Both the position numbers and the translations under genes were made by a program. Positions 44,051 through 57,300 of a DNA stretch of 64,000 bases are shown here, piece after piece (the stretch's first letter is position 1; every line of letters begins with the position of its first letter). The notes beneath the pieces are model-generated. The model saw only the letters and a list, made by a program, of their open reading frames with translations. It was not told the origin of the DNA and searched no databases. The stretch comes from Porogramme epimiltina (Eukaryota > Basidiomycota > Agaricomycetes > Polyporales > Polyporaceae): NCBI GenBank assembly GCA_900155495.1, contig FTLJ01000227.1:62001-126000 (forward strand), read 5' to 3'.

Positions 44051-47000
44051 CTAGAGCGTGAACATGCCCGCGGCGCGCCGGCGGGAGGGGATAGGGTGGA
44101 CGAGGACGAGCGAGATCCCGAGGCCGACGGTGAGGCCAATCGAGACCGAGATGAGCTGGAGGGCGGTCTGGAAGCCGGAGAGATACGACTCAGACGATGA
44201 CGACCCGGACTCTTGTTGCGAGACGAAGGTGAAGAGGCCGCCGTTCGCGAGACCGGACGGGAGCTGGAAGAGGATGCCGGTTATCTGCGAAATATCGTGA
44301 GTTTCGACTTGGACAAAGAGCAGTGGGAGGGGCCGCACCATGACAACAAACGCGCTGCCGTTGAAGAACCGGCCGTAGACGTTGGAGACGAACCCGACGG
44401 CGAGCGCGCCGACCGCGGCAGAGATATCGCTCTGGTTGCGGAAGCGCGTGCCGGTGAAGTGGTTCGTCACCCAACCAATGCAGGAAATGGCGACGAGGAG
44501 GTACTAGGAAAGATACGTCAACAACAGACGTATTGGGCGTGAACCGAGGTCGACTCACAAGCTCTCGTCGGTTCCAAGGGGCGTGATTCCGCAAACTCAG
44601 GAAGAGCGAGAACATCGGGACGGTGAGGAATGCTGCAACGACGCTGTCAGCTACCCCTACTCTAGCGACAAAAAGGAAGGAAGAGACCTACCCCACCAAA
44701 GCGGCGGCGTCCGCTGCCACCACGGCCCATTCGGGTCGTGACTCGACCCACACGTGAGGTCGTCCGAGCCAGCGAGCGAATGGTCGGCTAGCTTCGAGTA
44801 CGCGGTCGCGCCGATCGCGAGCCCGAACCCGAGGAAGAGCGAGTATATGCAGGCGAAGCACACGCGCACGGCACCGGAGACGATGTTGCGCGACGAGAGC
44901 TCCAGGCTGCCGCACAGTACGATGAAGCCCTGCGCGTGGCGTGCATGTCAGCGAGCAGGCTGCAGGAGAAAGGGAGGTGGGACGCACGGGGAGGATGAGG
45001 ACGACAGAACCGGAGGCGATGGCGGAGTAGCAGAAGAAGGAGGTGGAGGAGAGGGCCGCGCATATAAAGCTAAACATGGTCGCAACGGTGATTCTACGCG
45101 AGACGTCAGCAACCTGCACGCATATACGAAAGAGGCGACGTACTCGAAGACATTAGAATACAATTCATTACGGGCAGCAAACAGCTGGATCACGATGAGG
45201 AGACAGCCGAGGGGGAAGGCCATGAGCGAGTCGACGAAGGAGCCGTTGAAGCTGACGCTGCAGATCGACGCGGAGCACATCCCTCCGAAGGCGATGATCT
45301 GCCACGTCTTGTAGAACGGCCGCCGGCGCATGAGGTTATCGAGCTCGATAGACGCGTCCTTGACCGAGATCTCATCGTGAATGACCTGCACGCCCGTCAG
45401 CTACCCAAAATGCACCCAACAAGCGTCTGGCACGGACCTTCCAGTACAGCTCGTTCGCCTCCTGCAGCTTGCCGATGTCGAGCGCGCTGCCCTGGCGAAT
45501 GAACTTGATGTTGCTCGTGCTCGTCGACGGGTCGTCGAACGAGATGAGCATCACGTCCGGGAGGTACATGCACGACAGCTGGATGTCGAGCACCTTGGCC
45601 GTCGCCATGATCAGCGCCTGCATCCGGTGCGTCGGCCCGCCGAACATCATCATCGCGCGCGCGAGCTTGAGGATGAACTCCTGCCGGCTCACAATCTCCG
45701 CGACGTGACGCGTAATCTGCAAGGTGCGAACGAAGCGGAAGAGAACAGCGAAAACTTCAGCCACAGCGCCCCGCGCGAGAGCGTGAACCATGGCGCACGC
45801 ACCCATATCTCCGCCTTCCTGCGCTTCCACCGCCTCCGGTCCTTCTTCTCCTCCATCCCGCTCTCGTACTCGTCCGTCCCGAGCTCCGTCGCCGGCGTGC
45901 TCGGCACCGTGCTCGCGGGCGTCGCCGTCCACGTGAACTTCGGCAGGTCCTTCAGCACCCCGCTGAACCGCGTCCGCTCCGTGACGGGCGTCGCCGGCGT
46001 CGGCGACTGCGACGACGGCGGCGAGCGCGTGCCCTCGCTCGGGCTCGAGGGCATCGAGAGTATCCCGCCCGTCTTCGTAATGTCGGAGCGCATGCTGTGC
46101 GAGCGCGAGAGCGGCGGCCTCCGGTCGGCCTTCGGGACGTCATCGAGCGAGTACCTGCGCTCCACAGATAAGCCGCGCGCCCACCGCGCGAAGACACTCG
46201 AACGTACCTCGACAGGTGGTACCCCGGCCGCTTCAAGTCGGGCCCGACGGTCGCGGGCGTAGGTGCAGCGACGCCCGCGATGTTGCCCGCGCTCGCGATG
46301 AGCGGGCCGAACACGCCCGCGCCGCCGCGCGACTTGGGCGGGCGCGCATCGCCGAACGCCAGCGTGCGCGTCCAGGGGTGGTTCGGCGGGCGGAACGACG
46401 TCGACGAGCCCGCGTGCGCCGCGCCCCCGCGCGCGTACACGGAGCCCTCGCCGCGCTGCGCGTGCGTAGGCACGGGCGGGGGCGGCATCATCGCCGTCGA
46501 CGATGTCGCAGACGCGGGCCCGCCGTACACGGACTGCGGGCGCGATTCGTCGAACGACGACTTCGCAGGCGTCGTCGCGCCAGACTGCAGCGCAGATACG
46601 GGCTCGTAAATGGAGAGCAGCGCGGAGAGCACACCGCGTGGCGCGGCGCGGGACGGCTCGCCCGCGCGCGCATCCGCGCTCTTCTCGACGTCCGCGCTGT
46701 GCCCGCGCCGCCCGCGCTCTTTGAAGAAGCCTCCGCGCCGCGCCTGTTGCTTCCCTTTGTCCGTGAGCGGCTCGCGCGAGCGGCCGCGCGTGTGGCTGCT
46801 GCTGCCGCCACCCGCGCGCCTCCCGCGGAACTTGAGAAAGTTGAGCTTGTGCGCGCGCACCACCTTCGCGGCTTGCTGCTGCGAGTACTCTTCGAGGTCG
46901 CGCCCGGGGAGGCCCGCCGTCTCGTCCTGGCCGATGAAAACTTCGCCCGGGACGTCCCGGACAGGGGACATCTCAGGGGTCGTGGAGAGGGAGGTGCCGG

Positions 47001-47481
47001 TGGACACCGCGGTGGGCGCGGTGGGGGCCCCGACAGGGGGGCGGGTCCCGAGGTCCATGGACGAGGAGCGATGGCGCTCGAGGGCGTGGGTGAGAGTGTT
47101 GAACGCCTCGGGCTTGACGCGCACGCGGCGATCAGACGACTCGAACATGGGAACAAGAGCGTAAAAGAGACGTACATCAAGCCCGTGCTCGTCGAGAGCC
47201 CTCGTGGACTGCGTGCCCTCCTCGTCGCTGAACATCCACTGCACTCTCCGCGGGGTCTTCGTGCCCGACCGCCGGGTGCCGCCGGGGGGCCGCGAGTCCA
47301 TGGGCGGCGTCGCTTGTTCGGTGGAGGACGGCGTGCGTTCGGGAACGTTGGCGGACACGTTCGGGCGGGCGTCCATTAGGAGGGGGTCATCCGCTGTTGG
47401 CGGGGTGGTGGGGGTGGAGGGAGAGGTGGCGGACAAGAGGATGCTCGCTATAGAGGGGACATGGCGGGGAGGGGGAGGCAT
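44051..47481 (-). CDS. Prm10/ThrE-family membrane protein (DUF1212-type)
   Basis: Predicted multi-pass membrane protein of the family of yeast pheromone-regulated Prm10, related to bacterial threonine/serine exporters. The start ATG 47481 opens about 420 residues that are Pro-, Ser- and Arg-rich (MPPPPRHVPSIASILLSATS) and presumably cytosolic. After an intron at 46207-46155 comes YSLDDVPKADRRPPLSRSHS, then (exon 45716-45438) ITRHVAEIVSRQEFILKLAR and FGGPTHRMQALIMATAKVLD, the ThrE-domain hallmark. The rest is about ten hydrophobic helices over several exons, for example FGGMCSASICSVSFNGSFVD, FLGFGLAIGATAYSKL, VGALAVGFVSNVYGRFFNGS and GILFQLPSGLANGGLFTFVS. It ends SRRRAAGMFTL with TAG at 44053-44051. 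Length is around 900. The transported substrate is not known for the fungal members. Confidence 0.85.
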
Positions 47482-49743
47482 CAGCGAGCGAGCCTCGCAG
47501 CGCGGGGAGTGGCAGGCGCAGGGACAGCAGTTCGGACGGCAGTGATGAGAGGAGTGGCGGACTCACGAGGGGCACCTGGGCACAAATACGGGGACAGGGG
47601 GCGGGAGTGGTGAAACCACGACGATGATCGCTATGTCAATGGAAGATTTTTCGGTCTAGAGCTCTCTGGCGGGGAGGTTGATGCTCGGAAGTTGGCCACG
47701 CGATTGGTCGGATAACTGAGACAAGAGCTGGGCAAGAGCGTCTCGTCGCGGCGGAGAGAGACAAAGGAGCCGAATCCAAACCGCGTCTCCCTATCTCATA
47801 TACCGCCTCGCGCGCAGCTTCGAATTCCCAGCCCCGGACGGCGCTGGGCCGCGCACGGGCGTGCCCAGCACGCTCGATCGCCCGTGGAGCTGGGGCTCGC
47901 GGCGCCGCCCCGTTGACGTCAGTCCCAATCGGGCCTTTTCCCGCCCGGCCGCGATCATCCGGGCGGCGGTCCGAGGGATCTGCCCGCCCTCCAAGCCCAA
48001 TGGGGCGTCGCGCGCCCCACCATTTCCCCGGAGATCCAGGCCTTGCTCTCCTATGACCCCTCAGGAGTACTTGCACATGAAAACGCTGCGCCTGGAGAAC
48101 AGTTTTCGTCGACGCCAGGCGCAGCAGACGGAATTCGACTCACCTCGCAACCTCCTCTCCACCACTACTCCCCACTATAATAAGCATCGCTAATATTGTC
48201 CTTCATTTCCGGGCCGAGAGGGTCTTCCCAGTGTCGAGACTCGTTGATAAGCCGAGGGCGACGTGGTTGTGGAGCAAAGACACAAGCGCTGTTGCCGCGC
48301 GGCCAGTCGGGGTCAGATTGGGGCCACGGAAGCGCCCGCGTCAGGATGTGTCCCGAATTCGAATCCTCGTCGCGCCTTCCTTTCCGCCCTGATGGCTATT
48401 CTAGTCGGGCCTGCGTTCGCGGTAAGCATACCTTCGTGTTTCGCTATCATTGAAAACTCTGACCTTGAACACATCCACTCGCTCGAACATCTCCTCTCCG
48501 CCGCTATTCTTATTCGGACAGGCCTTCCGGGGAGCTCGGGTAGACTCTGCTCCACGTGAAGGGCCCCTAGAAGCGAGCGTGGGGGTGATATGTCGGTCGA
48601 TGTGAGCCCCAACTCTAGAATACGAACCCAGCGCGGACACACTTCACCTCTGGCGCCGTCTTCAGCGAACCCAGGCGGGCTTCGATCGACGTCAGCACCT
48701 TTGTGGCGTCACCGATCCGAGCTCCATGCCGTCACTCCTCGGTTGCGGATGCCTCTTATAGAGCTCGTCCACGGTGAGCATGTCGCGTGAAGATGTTCAC
48801 GGCCGCCGTTATGTCTTCGGTTATACGCACCCGAGGTTGAATCTCTTCCTTGTCTTCTCACCTTGACGACGAACCAAAGGCTGGGGGGACATGTGGGAGT
48901 CCCCGACCCCACACTCTGGAAAGTAGAACGGTGAGATTAGCTTCCTCGTAGTTCATCCGGTAGCACGTGTGCAAGCTTACCTATAGGTTTTTTTTTCGTC
49001 AAGCCGGGGTAGAGGTGGAGCCGGTTGAAATACTACTATTGATCGAAGAGCACGAAGGCCTGTAAGTTGGCGAAAGAACATCCCGTAAGGGATATGTTGG
49101 TAAGCACAATGCTCACCCATCCGACGGTGTATTGCCAACTACCTCTGAATCTCGTCTCTCTTCTCGTCCTTTGCAGTTTCTCCGTTTACCGTCAGGTTCT
49201 TGTCTTCGCCCCCGGATCTTGAACCACCCGAGGCGACGTCTCGACGCGAATCCGGGGTGGAAACCTGCATAGACGTATGTGAGTCCCCACCCAAAGACAA
49301 GACTCTCGTATACTCTGACCCTAGATCCATGCTCATTTTCCGCGGTCTCATGCCAACAGCTTGGAAGCGGGAAGCATGAGTTTTCGAACGCATGCACATC
49401 CCAAAGTTGTCCCTCGGGGAGGTGCGCAAATACACCCGCATCGCGCCGCCCGCCCTCATGCCCTCCCGCTGTCGCGGCGCTCGGAACGTCCGGCCAGGCC
49501 GCCCGCTCGCCCCAAATGTTTTTGCGAACCATCCGGGAACCGCTCCGACATCGCCCAATTCCGCGGCCGCAACTTTTGCTCGCGGCACCCTGAGCCCTGC
49601 ACCCGCGCTCGGAACGAACGCTACGAGCGGCAAACATACGCACCATGCCGATGCCGATGCCGACGAAGATGAAGCAGTCCTCGGCACGGTGGAGGTACGA
49701 GTTCTCCCGGAATGGCGGATGCACCTCATGTTTTTCATCTTGC
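47482..49743. other. Gene-poor region upstream of the Prm10-like gene
   Basis: About 2.26 kb. GC-rich next to the Prm10-like start. A tRNA-like B-box variant (AATTCGAATCC, 48356-48366) is followed by an inverted look-alike near 48615. A run of eight or more T lies at about 48988-48995. Around 49113-49738 three frames on two strands stay open together for 100-200 codons, so I do not call a gene; a real exon cannot be excluded. Confidence 0.35.
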
Positions 49744-50242
49744 CTCCTCCTCTACAGCTTCCGGGCGCGCGCGATCGCGACGGCCACGCAAAGTGTTCTC
49801 TTCAAAGGGAAGGTGGCCGACGAGCGAGGCGAAGAAGATTGCGATGGGCGTCGCGGCGACTTGGGGTGGCTGCGCTGGAGAATCTTCGTGGGTACTGGGG
49901 AAGTACACTAGTGCACGAAGGAGCCGCATCGTCGCGCATATAGTGAGTTCGGGCGCGCCGTGCACCAGATGACCCTACTACTCCACCGTGTTTCTCATTT
50001 CCCCTCCTTTTCCAGAGCTTCTAGGCGCGCGCGATCGCGATGGCCACGCCAAGTATTCTCTTCAAAGAGAGTGTGGCTGATGGACGGGACGGTGGAGATT
50101 GAGACGGGTGTCGCGAAAACTTGGGGTGAACGCGTTGGAGAAACTTCGTAGGCCACTGGGGAGATGCACCGGTGCGTGAGGAAGCTACTTCGACGCGCAT
50201 ATAGTGACTTCGGGAGCACCAGATGACCCGGCTACTCCACCG
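49744..50242. repeat. Diverged tandem duplication, unit about 240 bp
   Basis: Two direct copies: 49744-49988 and 50004-50242. Shared text includes ggcgcgcgcgatcgcga, ggccacgc.aagt.ttctct, acttggggtg, actgggga and gcgcatatagtga.ttcggg, ending caccagatgacccnnctactccaccg. Copies differ by many substitutions and small indels, so the duplication is not recent. Neither copy holds a conserved reading frame, because the indels change phase. Confidence 0.75.
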
Positions 50243-52495
50243 CCATGAAGAAGGTACGCACTGCGGTCAAGTTCTGTGCGCATAGGCTCATCTTCGACCA
50301 GGCCGAGGAATAATGGTTGATGTTTAGATGACGTCTGAGACACGTATACGTGGTTCCGTGGGCTCAATTATCTGCGGTAAGCCCGACGTGTTGCCCCTCT
50401 CAGTGTCTTCCACGCAACCTAATCAGGCCGAGATTTTGGTTGGATTTCCTAGCCACGAATGTCGACATTATCGCTCACCATCAACGAGGTCGGTTCCACG
50501 GTCTTCTATCTCTTCAACATACTCCGCCATTGTAAGAAGAGAAGAGGAGGGGAGGGGCGGCTTTGTGTCAACGGCTGCCGCGAAAGGTGAGTGAAAACCA
50601 CAGCATGGGGTATGCGTAACCGTCGTCCACGCCGCTGATGCAGGGATATTCCCATGATGTCATGCACGCCGCGCTCCAGGCCCGGCTCGATAGCTCGCGA
50701 AGTAGGTTAACGTTGACGTTGAATGTGGGCCAACCAGGAACGACTCGCTCGGGGACCCCGTGACCGGATTCAACCCCTTGCGATGTTTCCGGCACGTTCG
50801 CACGCCGGCAGCGGCGGACGCGGTCTCCCATAACAAGTCGAAACATGCGGAACGAAGCATGGAGGAAAACTTCACCGCAATGTTTGCCCCTGGCTGTGGG
50901 AAAGTATCGCTGCCGATGAAGTCGTCTAACCACACAGTCGAACGGTTGGCACCATCGCGGCGCTCGCAGGCGTCCAGAGTCCAGACCCCTGCCGGAAAAT
51001 CGGGCCGTCCTGCCGCAAACATATTATGTCAGCATTGCAGAATAAGATTAATGTGGTGTCACTACCGACGCGGTTGCTTGTTTTCTTCCGACCGTCTCAC
51101 AATGCTCACCGTCGACACGCTTTTTTGTCTTTATAAGACACCATGCCCCCATTGTTCACTGTCAAGGCCTAGACTTTACACTCCCCCAGCCCCTGTTCGA
51201 CGTTTTTCTGCCTGCGCAGCGACTGTGCGACTTCCTGATCTTCCCTAGCCGGATCTCAATGTCCCTAGCCTTCTCGGGCGGTACCTCAATGACTCAATGG
51301 ACTGAATTATGTGGCAGACCCTGAACTCGAGGCGTCCCCAGTCGAGGTACGCCCGCGCATATATCCTTTCCCTTGTTGTCCTCAGCCCACCATTCCGCCT
51401 CCGCACAGCGTGTTCGTCGAGCTCGCGCATTGGGAACGCGCGATAAGCCGCGAAAGAGGCAGGCCGCGTTCCTACTCGATCCCGCGCGGTCGGGGACGTC
51501 GGTGCGTATGTTCAGTCGACCCTGAGCGTGTGCGCCGCGCACGCTCGCGATCGGCAACTCAGGTCGACGATTAGCATCGTGCGCGCGCGTCCGATTATCG
51601 AAGCCACGCCTCGCAGCGGGAGCCTGGGGCCACGACGACGACGACGCGTATGCGTATGCGCAGGCCCCCGCCTGCGTCATCGCTCCAGGCACCCCCCCTT
51701 CCCCTCTCTGCCACACCGTCACACTTCAGAGCCCCAGCCGCGCTCACCCCACCCGGCCCCCCGGGCCCACCCAAACCGCGCGCGTTCCCCCGCCCATTGC
51801 AGCGTCGCCCGGGCGTGGGACCCCGCGAGCGTTCGCGCCCCTGCGGCCCCTCGCGCGCGCCGCGTGGCTGCGGCCCATTGGCGCGCGCACACACAGTGAG
51901 CACGACGGAGCGCGCGGCGAAGCCTGGGGGACGCGAGCGCGGGTGTGGGGCAGGCGAATGGGAGCACGGGACGCGGGCGGAGGCGCGTGCTCGCGGGGTC
52001 GCTTGTCGCCTGCGTTCTGTGGTTCGAGTGTGCGGGTCAGGACTCAGGGGTGCGTGGCTGGCCACTCCGCCTATCGACATCGCTCGTCCATCGCTCGAGC
52101 GCCGATCTGCGCTCGCACATGCAGACGTACTTGCTCAAGGGTTGTGGTCTTCCTCCCGTGCCGACTCCCGAGGGTCCGACGCGGGGCGTGCAGGTGCGCG
52201 GGGCCGCGTGACTGGTGCGCGGAGCGTCCGCGCCCGTTCCGTCGTGCCATGCTTCCCGACCGGGGGGACCCCAGGGAGCGCGTGCGCGGAGGCGGAGGGG
52301 GTGGTGGTGGAAATGGTGGCTTGCTTTCGGGCGTGGGGCGTGAGAAGCGGGTGGGGCAAGAGCGGGTTGGCGAGCGTCGATGACAGCGTGATTGCGGTGG
52401 TTGGAGGAGGCGTCGGGGAGGGTAAATGGAAGCGAAGTATCGCGGGTCGTCTCGAGTCGGTGCGCAGTAGGAGAGAAGTCAATGAAAGCGATTTC
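50243..52495. other. Gene-poor, partly very GC-rich region
   Basis: About 2.25 kb. The stretch 51300-52400 is so GC-rich that both strands stay open in several frames (up to 282 codons at 51650-52498 +); the translations are Arg/Ala/Pro/Gly-rich with no domain. I see no exon chain. It may be a large upstream region of the histidine kinase gene. Confidence 0.4.
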
Positions 52496-53270
52496 TGATG
52501 GTCGTCAATGATGATGTCGAAGTAGTTAGTCGTAGCCAAGATGCGCTCCCGATGCCAATATGTACCGATAGGTCAAGCGAGGAAGCAATGTTAATGTTAA
52601 TCACAGCCAATTCGGTCATGCAGCGTCTCGGTATGTGCAACTATGGCATGGCGAAAAGGAGAATTCATGTCATATCAGTTTTACACATGACTATATGCTA
52701 GTCCAATCGCGACATCACAGTCTCAAGAATACATTGCATAGAGGAAGCTATGTTAATGTTAATCACAATCAATTTGGTCACGCAGAGTCTCGGTATGTTC
52801 AAGCAGCGCGAGAATTCCTGATATGTCGGTTTTTAGATGACTATATGCTAGTCCAATGGCGATATGACGGTCTTGAGAACATCTTGCATGTATTTCTTTT
52901 TATGTAAGTATGAAAGAAGCGTTGGGTGAGACAGAAGTGACGAGCGCGGATGATTTCCTGGTGGCATGGGTAAGTTTTGAGTACGACTTCTGATGGTCCT
53001 CAATGATGATGTCGAAGCGTTTAGTCACGGACGAAGATGCGCTCCCGATGCTAATATATAACGATAGGACAAGCGAGGGAGCAATGTTAATGTTGATCAA
53101 AGCCAATTTGGTCACGGTATGGGCATGTAGATGGCTATATGCTAGTCCAATGGCGATATTACGGTCTTGCATGTGTTTCTTTTTATATAAGTACCAAAGA
53201 AGCGTCGGGTGAGACAGAAGAGACCAGTGCGGGTGATTTTCTGGCGGCATGGGTAAGTTTTGAGTACAAG
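52496..53270. repeat. Three diverged direct repeats
   Basis: Units begin near 52496, 52735 and 52990. Shared blocks are gatggtcntcaatgatgatg (units 1 and 3), gcnatgttaatgttnatca followed by caatttggtcac (all three), gactatatgctagtccaat (or ggctatatgc...; all three), and a final block gggtgagacagaag ... ggcatgggtaagttttgag (units 2 and 3). Unit 3 is shortened internally. AT content is higher than in the surrounding DNA. The units have no shared frame, so they look like a non-coding repeat or the remains of an element. Confidence 0.75.
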
Positions 53271-54318
53271 CACATGCGCTAGCGTCCTCGCCGGCTTCTA
53301 AACCGAATGGTCGCTATCCCAACGCAGGAGGCTCATCACGTTCTTGTCTCAGGTCTCATTGCTCGGAATGATCACCGTCGCGTACGCGGGGGACGTGCGG
53401 ATGGCTGTGTCGCCGCACGCGTACAAACGTTGTGCCGCTCCACGGCGGCAAGCTGATCTCATTCGGTCGTCGACGACATCGTCATCGGGCGGTGGGCAGA
53501 AGTGTTTAACGCTAATGAAGAGGCCGGATCAGCGCGCGGTGTGATAGGGAGCGCCGATCTACAGAGCACGACGATGCTATCATGAAAAGTGTGCGAGGGA
53601 GAGGAAAACGCGCAACCAGCACAAACCAGGGTCCGTCCGCGCGCCCCCTCCTCCTGGCCGAAGCCACCCCATCGCATGGCCAGCGAGTAAAGTTACGATC
53701 ATCCTCAGCTGGCCACCCGCGCAGCGTCGCCGATTACCGACATTGGAAAGATTGTGGCCGGCTGCGTGCCGTGAGCGTGCAGGCTGTCCTCGCCCCGTTA
53801 ACCTTTTGTCCTCGCAAGCCCGGCTGCGCTTGCCGTGTTGGCTTTTGCCTCTCGTTTCCGATCACCTGCGGCCCCACCGGCGCCTTATGCTGCCTCTTGT
53901 GCATTCCTATTTCGGCGCGGCCACCTCGGCCACACTTCCCGCCGCCCGGGCGGCTGCGATTGGACGGCGGCACGGAACGCCGGCGCGGACTTGCTATCGC
54001 GGTGTCCGGAGTCCCGCGTCGCGGGGGCGGGCGAGGGCGCGGCGGGGCCGCTGCCGTCGTGCGCAACGGCGAGCAGCGGGGTGAGTGCGGCGCGGGGGCA
54101 GGCACGACGAACACGACGCACACCGTGGGCGCGAGGGTCTGCGCGGCGAGCAGGCACTCGGACGCGAGGTCTGGGCACGAGGGAGGGGCGCGGGGCGTGT
54201 GAAAACTAGACCGTCGGGGAAGAATAATTAGTTTGTCCGCTTCGTTCACCATCGTTCTCCCCCTCCTCCTCGCTGCCTCCCTCCTCCTCCTCGCCGCGCG
54301 CCGTCTGTCCGTCCGACG
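53271..54318. other. Upstream region of the histidine kinase gene
   Basis: About 1 kb. Includes a long pyrimidine-rich tract (tctccccctcctcctcgctgc and on, 54254-54300) directly before the kinase ATG, typical of fungal promoters without a TATA box. A minus-strand frame of 305 codons (53734-54651) crosses the kinase start in antisense and is rejected. Confidence 0.5.
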
Positions 54319-57300
54319 ATGGCGTCCGTCGCCCACCATCCACAACACCCCTTCTTTACCCACCTCGTCGCCCTCCTCTCCGTCTACGAGCTCGGCCCCT
54401 CCATCCCCACCCCCATCCCCAAGTATGACGGCCCCACAGATTGGCAGATCGAGAGCATCCTCCGCTCCCTCGGCGCAATGGCCCGCCGCATGCACACCGC
54501 AGAGGAGGCCCTCAGCGCATTCCGCGACGCAGACAAGTGCGGCCCCGAGTCCAAGAAGCGTCGCTCCGTCGGCGAGAGCCCCCCCATGACCTCCTCCCCC
54601 TCGTCCCACACAGACACCACCTGCGCCGAGTCCAACGGGTATGCCCCCCATTCATCTCACTCCGCATCCCCCTTCTTCACCCCCACCTCCTCCGTCGAGT
54701 CCATACCCGGCACCCTCGATCCCTCTGTCAAGGATGTTGAGATGTCCGATAGCACCAGCGACGACGACGCTCCCTCAGAGCCCACGCCCCTCCCCCCGCA
54801 CCCCCCCGGCCCAAACGCCAACGTCCCGACCCGCACCCCGAACGGCATGACGATCAACCTCGACGGCGTCGTCAACCCCCTCGACAAGATCCGCCGCGCC
54901 GCCGTCGGCGCGGCCACCATCGCCGCCTCCGCCCCGCCCTCCGTCCAGACCGACCACGTCTCCTGCCCCGGCTGCGGCAGGATCATCACCGACACGACGA
55001 CGATCTCCAAGATCGTGAACATGACGACGGGCGACGTCTCGTCCCCCCTCGTCGTCCCCCCCGGGCCCCTCGCCGCTGCGGCGTTCGAGAGCGGGATGAG
55101 CGCGGTCGACGAGCTCAAGCTGCTCAAGACGCAGGTGCAGGACGTCGCGCGGGTGTGCAACGCGGTCGCGCGCGGGGACTTGTCGCAGAAGATCACCGTG
55201 CCCGTCCAGGGCGTAGTCATGATCCAGCTCAAGGATGTCATTAACGCGATGGTGCGCCCCTTCCCCCGTCTTGTCCTCTCTTCCCCCCCGCGACAGGCGC
55301 CGGCGCTCATCTCCGCCCGCCCCCGCCCGTGTGCAGGTAGACAAACTCGGTCAGTTCGCAAAGGAGGTCACTCGTGTCTCCCAGGAGGTCGGCACGGAAG
55401 GGTACGTCCCTCCCTCCCCAGATCTCGCCCCCGATTATCTGCGCCACACGGCCCCACACTCCGAGACGCTAACTCTTCCACAGCAAACTCGGCGGCCAGG
55501 CGCTCGTGCTCGATGTCGAGGGTACTTGGCGGGAGCTCACAGGCGTTGTCAACAAACTCGCGGCAAATTTGACGAACCAGGTCCGGTCTATCGCAAAGGT
55601 CACAAAGGCGGTCGCGCTCGGAGATTTGTCTAAACAGATCGAGGTCGACGCACGCGGCGAAATACTGGAACTCAAGAACACGGTCAACGGCATGGTCGTC
55701 CGGCTACGGGCGTTAGCGGCAGAGGTCACTCGGGTCACGATGGAGGTCGGTTCGAAGGGTCAGTTGGGAGGTCAGGCGCACGTGGCGGACGTCGAAGGTG
55801 TATGGCTCGAGTTGACGCGGAATGTGAGTAGCCGAAACCGCTTGTTATGGCGCTAGACTGACCGAGTCTTGAAATGCAGGTCAATCGCATGTGTTCAAGT
55901 TTGACGGATCAAGTACGGTCTATTGCCAAGGTCACCACCGCCGTCGCGCGCGGCGATTTGACGCAGAAGGTCGAGATCGAAGTCGAGGGCGAGATGCTTA
56001 CCCTCAAGGGCACCGTCAACTCCATGGTGGACCAGCTCAGCGCGTTCGCGTCCGAGGTGACCCGTGTCGCGCTCGAGGTCGGAACGCAGGGTATTTTGGG
56101 CGGGCAGGCGCGCGTCGAGGGTGTGCAGGGCACCTGGGCGGATTTGACCCGTAACGTAAACGTGCGTGCGCCCCTGTGTCTGCCATTCTCTCGTCGCTCA
56201 TACGCCTGCTCCGTAGAAAATGGCATCGAACTTGACGAACCAGGTGCGGTCCATCTCGGACGTCACGAAGGCGGTCGCGAACGGAGACCTCAGCAAGACG
56301 GTCGACGTCGACGTCCAGGGTGAGATGCTCGACCTGAAGACGACCGTCAACCAGATGGTGGCCCGGCTCTCGACGCTCGCGAGCGAGGTCACGCGTGTAT
56401 CGCTCGAGGTCGGAACTGAGGGTATCATGGGCGGCCAGGCGTCGGTGCCCGACGTCCAGGGCGTATGGAAGGTCGGTCTCCTCCCACTCGCTTCTCCCCC
56501 GCGCGCTTGTGATCGCATACACTGACACGCTGCCTCCGGACAGGGCTTGACGGACAACGTGAACCTGATGGCGATGAACCTGACGAACCAGGTGCGGTCG
56601 ATCGCGGAGGTGACGAAGGCGGTCGCGGGCGGGGACTTGACGAAGCGGATCGCGGTCGACGTGCGGGGCGAGATGCTGGACCTGAAGGAGACGGTGAACG
56701 GGATGACGGAGAGCCTGAGCCTGTTCGCGGACGAGGTGACGCGGGTCGCGAAGGAGGTCGGGACGGAGGGCCTGCTGGGCGGGCAGGCGAAGGTGACGAA
56801 CGTCGGGGGGACGTGGAAGGAGCTGACGGACAACGTGAACGTGATGGCGGCGAACGTGAGTGGCTGTATGCGCCCCGGGGAGCGGGCGGGTGCTTATTAT
56901 TATGCTATAGTTGACGTTACAAGTGCGGACGATCGCGCTCGCCACGGTAAGCTTTCCTCGCATATACGCAGGGTCAACTCGTGCTCATTGGCCGTTCCTA
57001 TCCAGCGCGCTGTGGCGAAGGGTGATTTGACGCAAAAGGTCACCGGTGTCAAGGTCTCTGGAGAGATCCTCGATCTCGTCAACACCATCAACAGCATGAT
57101 CGACCAGTTGGCCATCTTCGCGGCCGAAGTCAAGAAGGTCGCGCGTGAGGTCGGAACCGAGGGAAAGCTCGGCGGTCAGGCCGAGGTCGGGAACGTCGAG
57201 GGTATCTGGCAGGAGATCACGTATGTTTCCGCCTTCCTCGTTCTTCTATGCTGCCGCATATACGCGTCGACCGGGGCTAATTTCGCCGCACAGTGTCTCC

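Noticed and set aside
46216..47379. 387-codon plus-strand frame
   Set aside because: Exactly antisense to the first exon of the Prm10-like gene; very Arg/Ala-rich and without any domain. The opposite strand has matching splice phases with recognised membrane exons.
49113..49738. Two overlapping minus-strand frames of about 200 codons and a plus-strand frame
   Set aside because: All three are open over the same bases, none has a domain or partner exons, and the plus frame runs into the tandem duplication. A gene is possible but not supportable.
51650..52498. 282-codon plus-strand frame
   Set aside because: Low-complexity Arg/Ala/Pro/Gly text in a GC-rich block where several other frames on both strands are also open.
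53734..54651. 305-codon minus-strand frame over the kinase start
   Set aside because: Antisense to the kinase leader; its composition mirrors the pyrimidine-rich promoter and the Ser/Pro-rich leader of the kinase.
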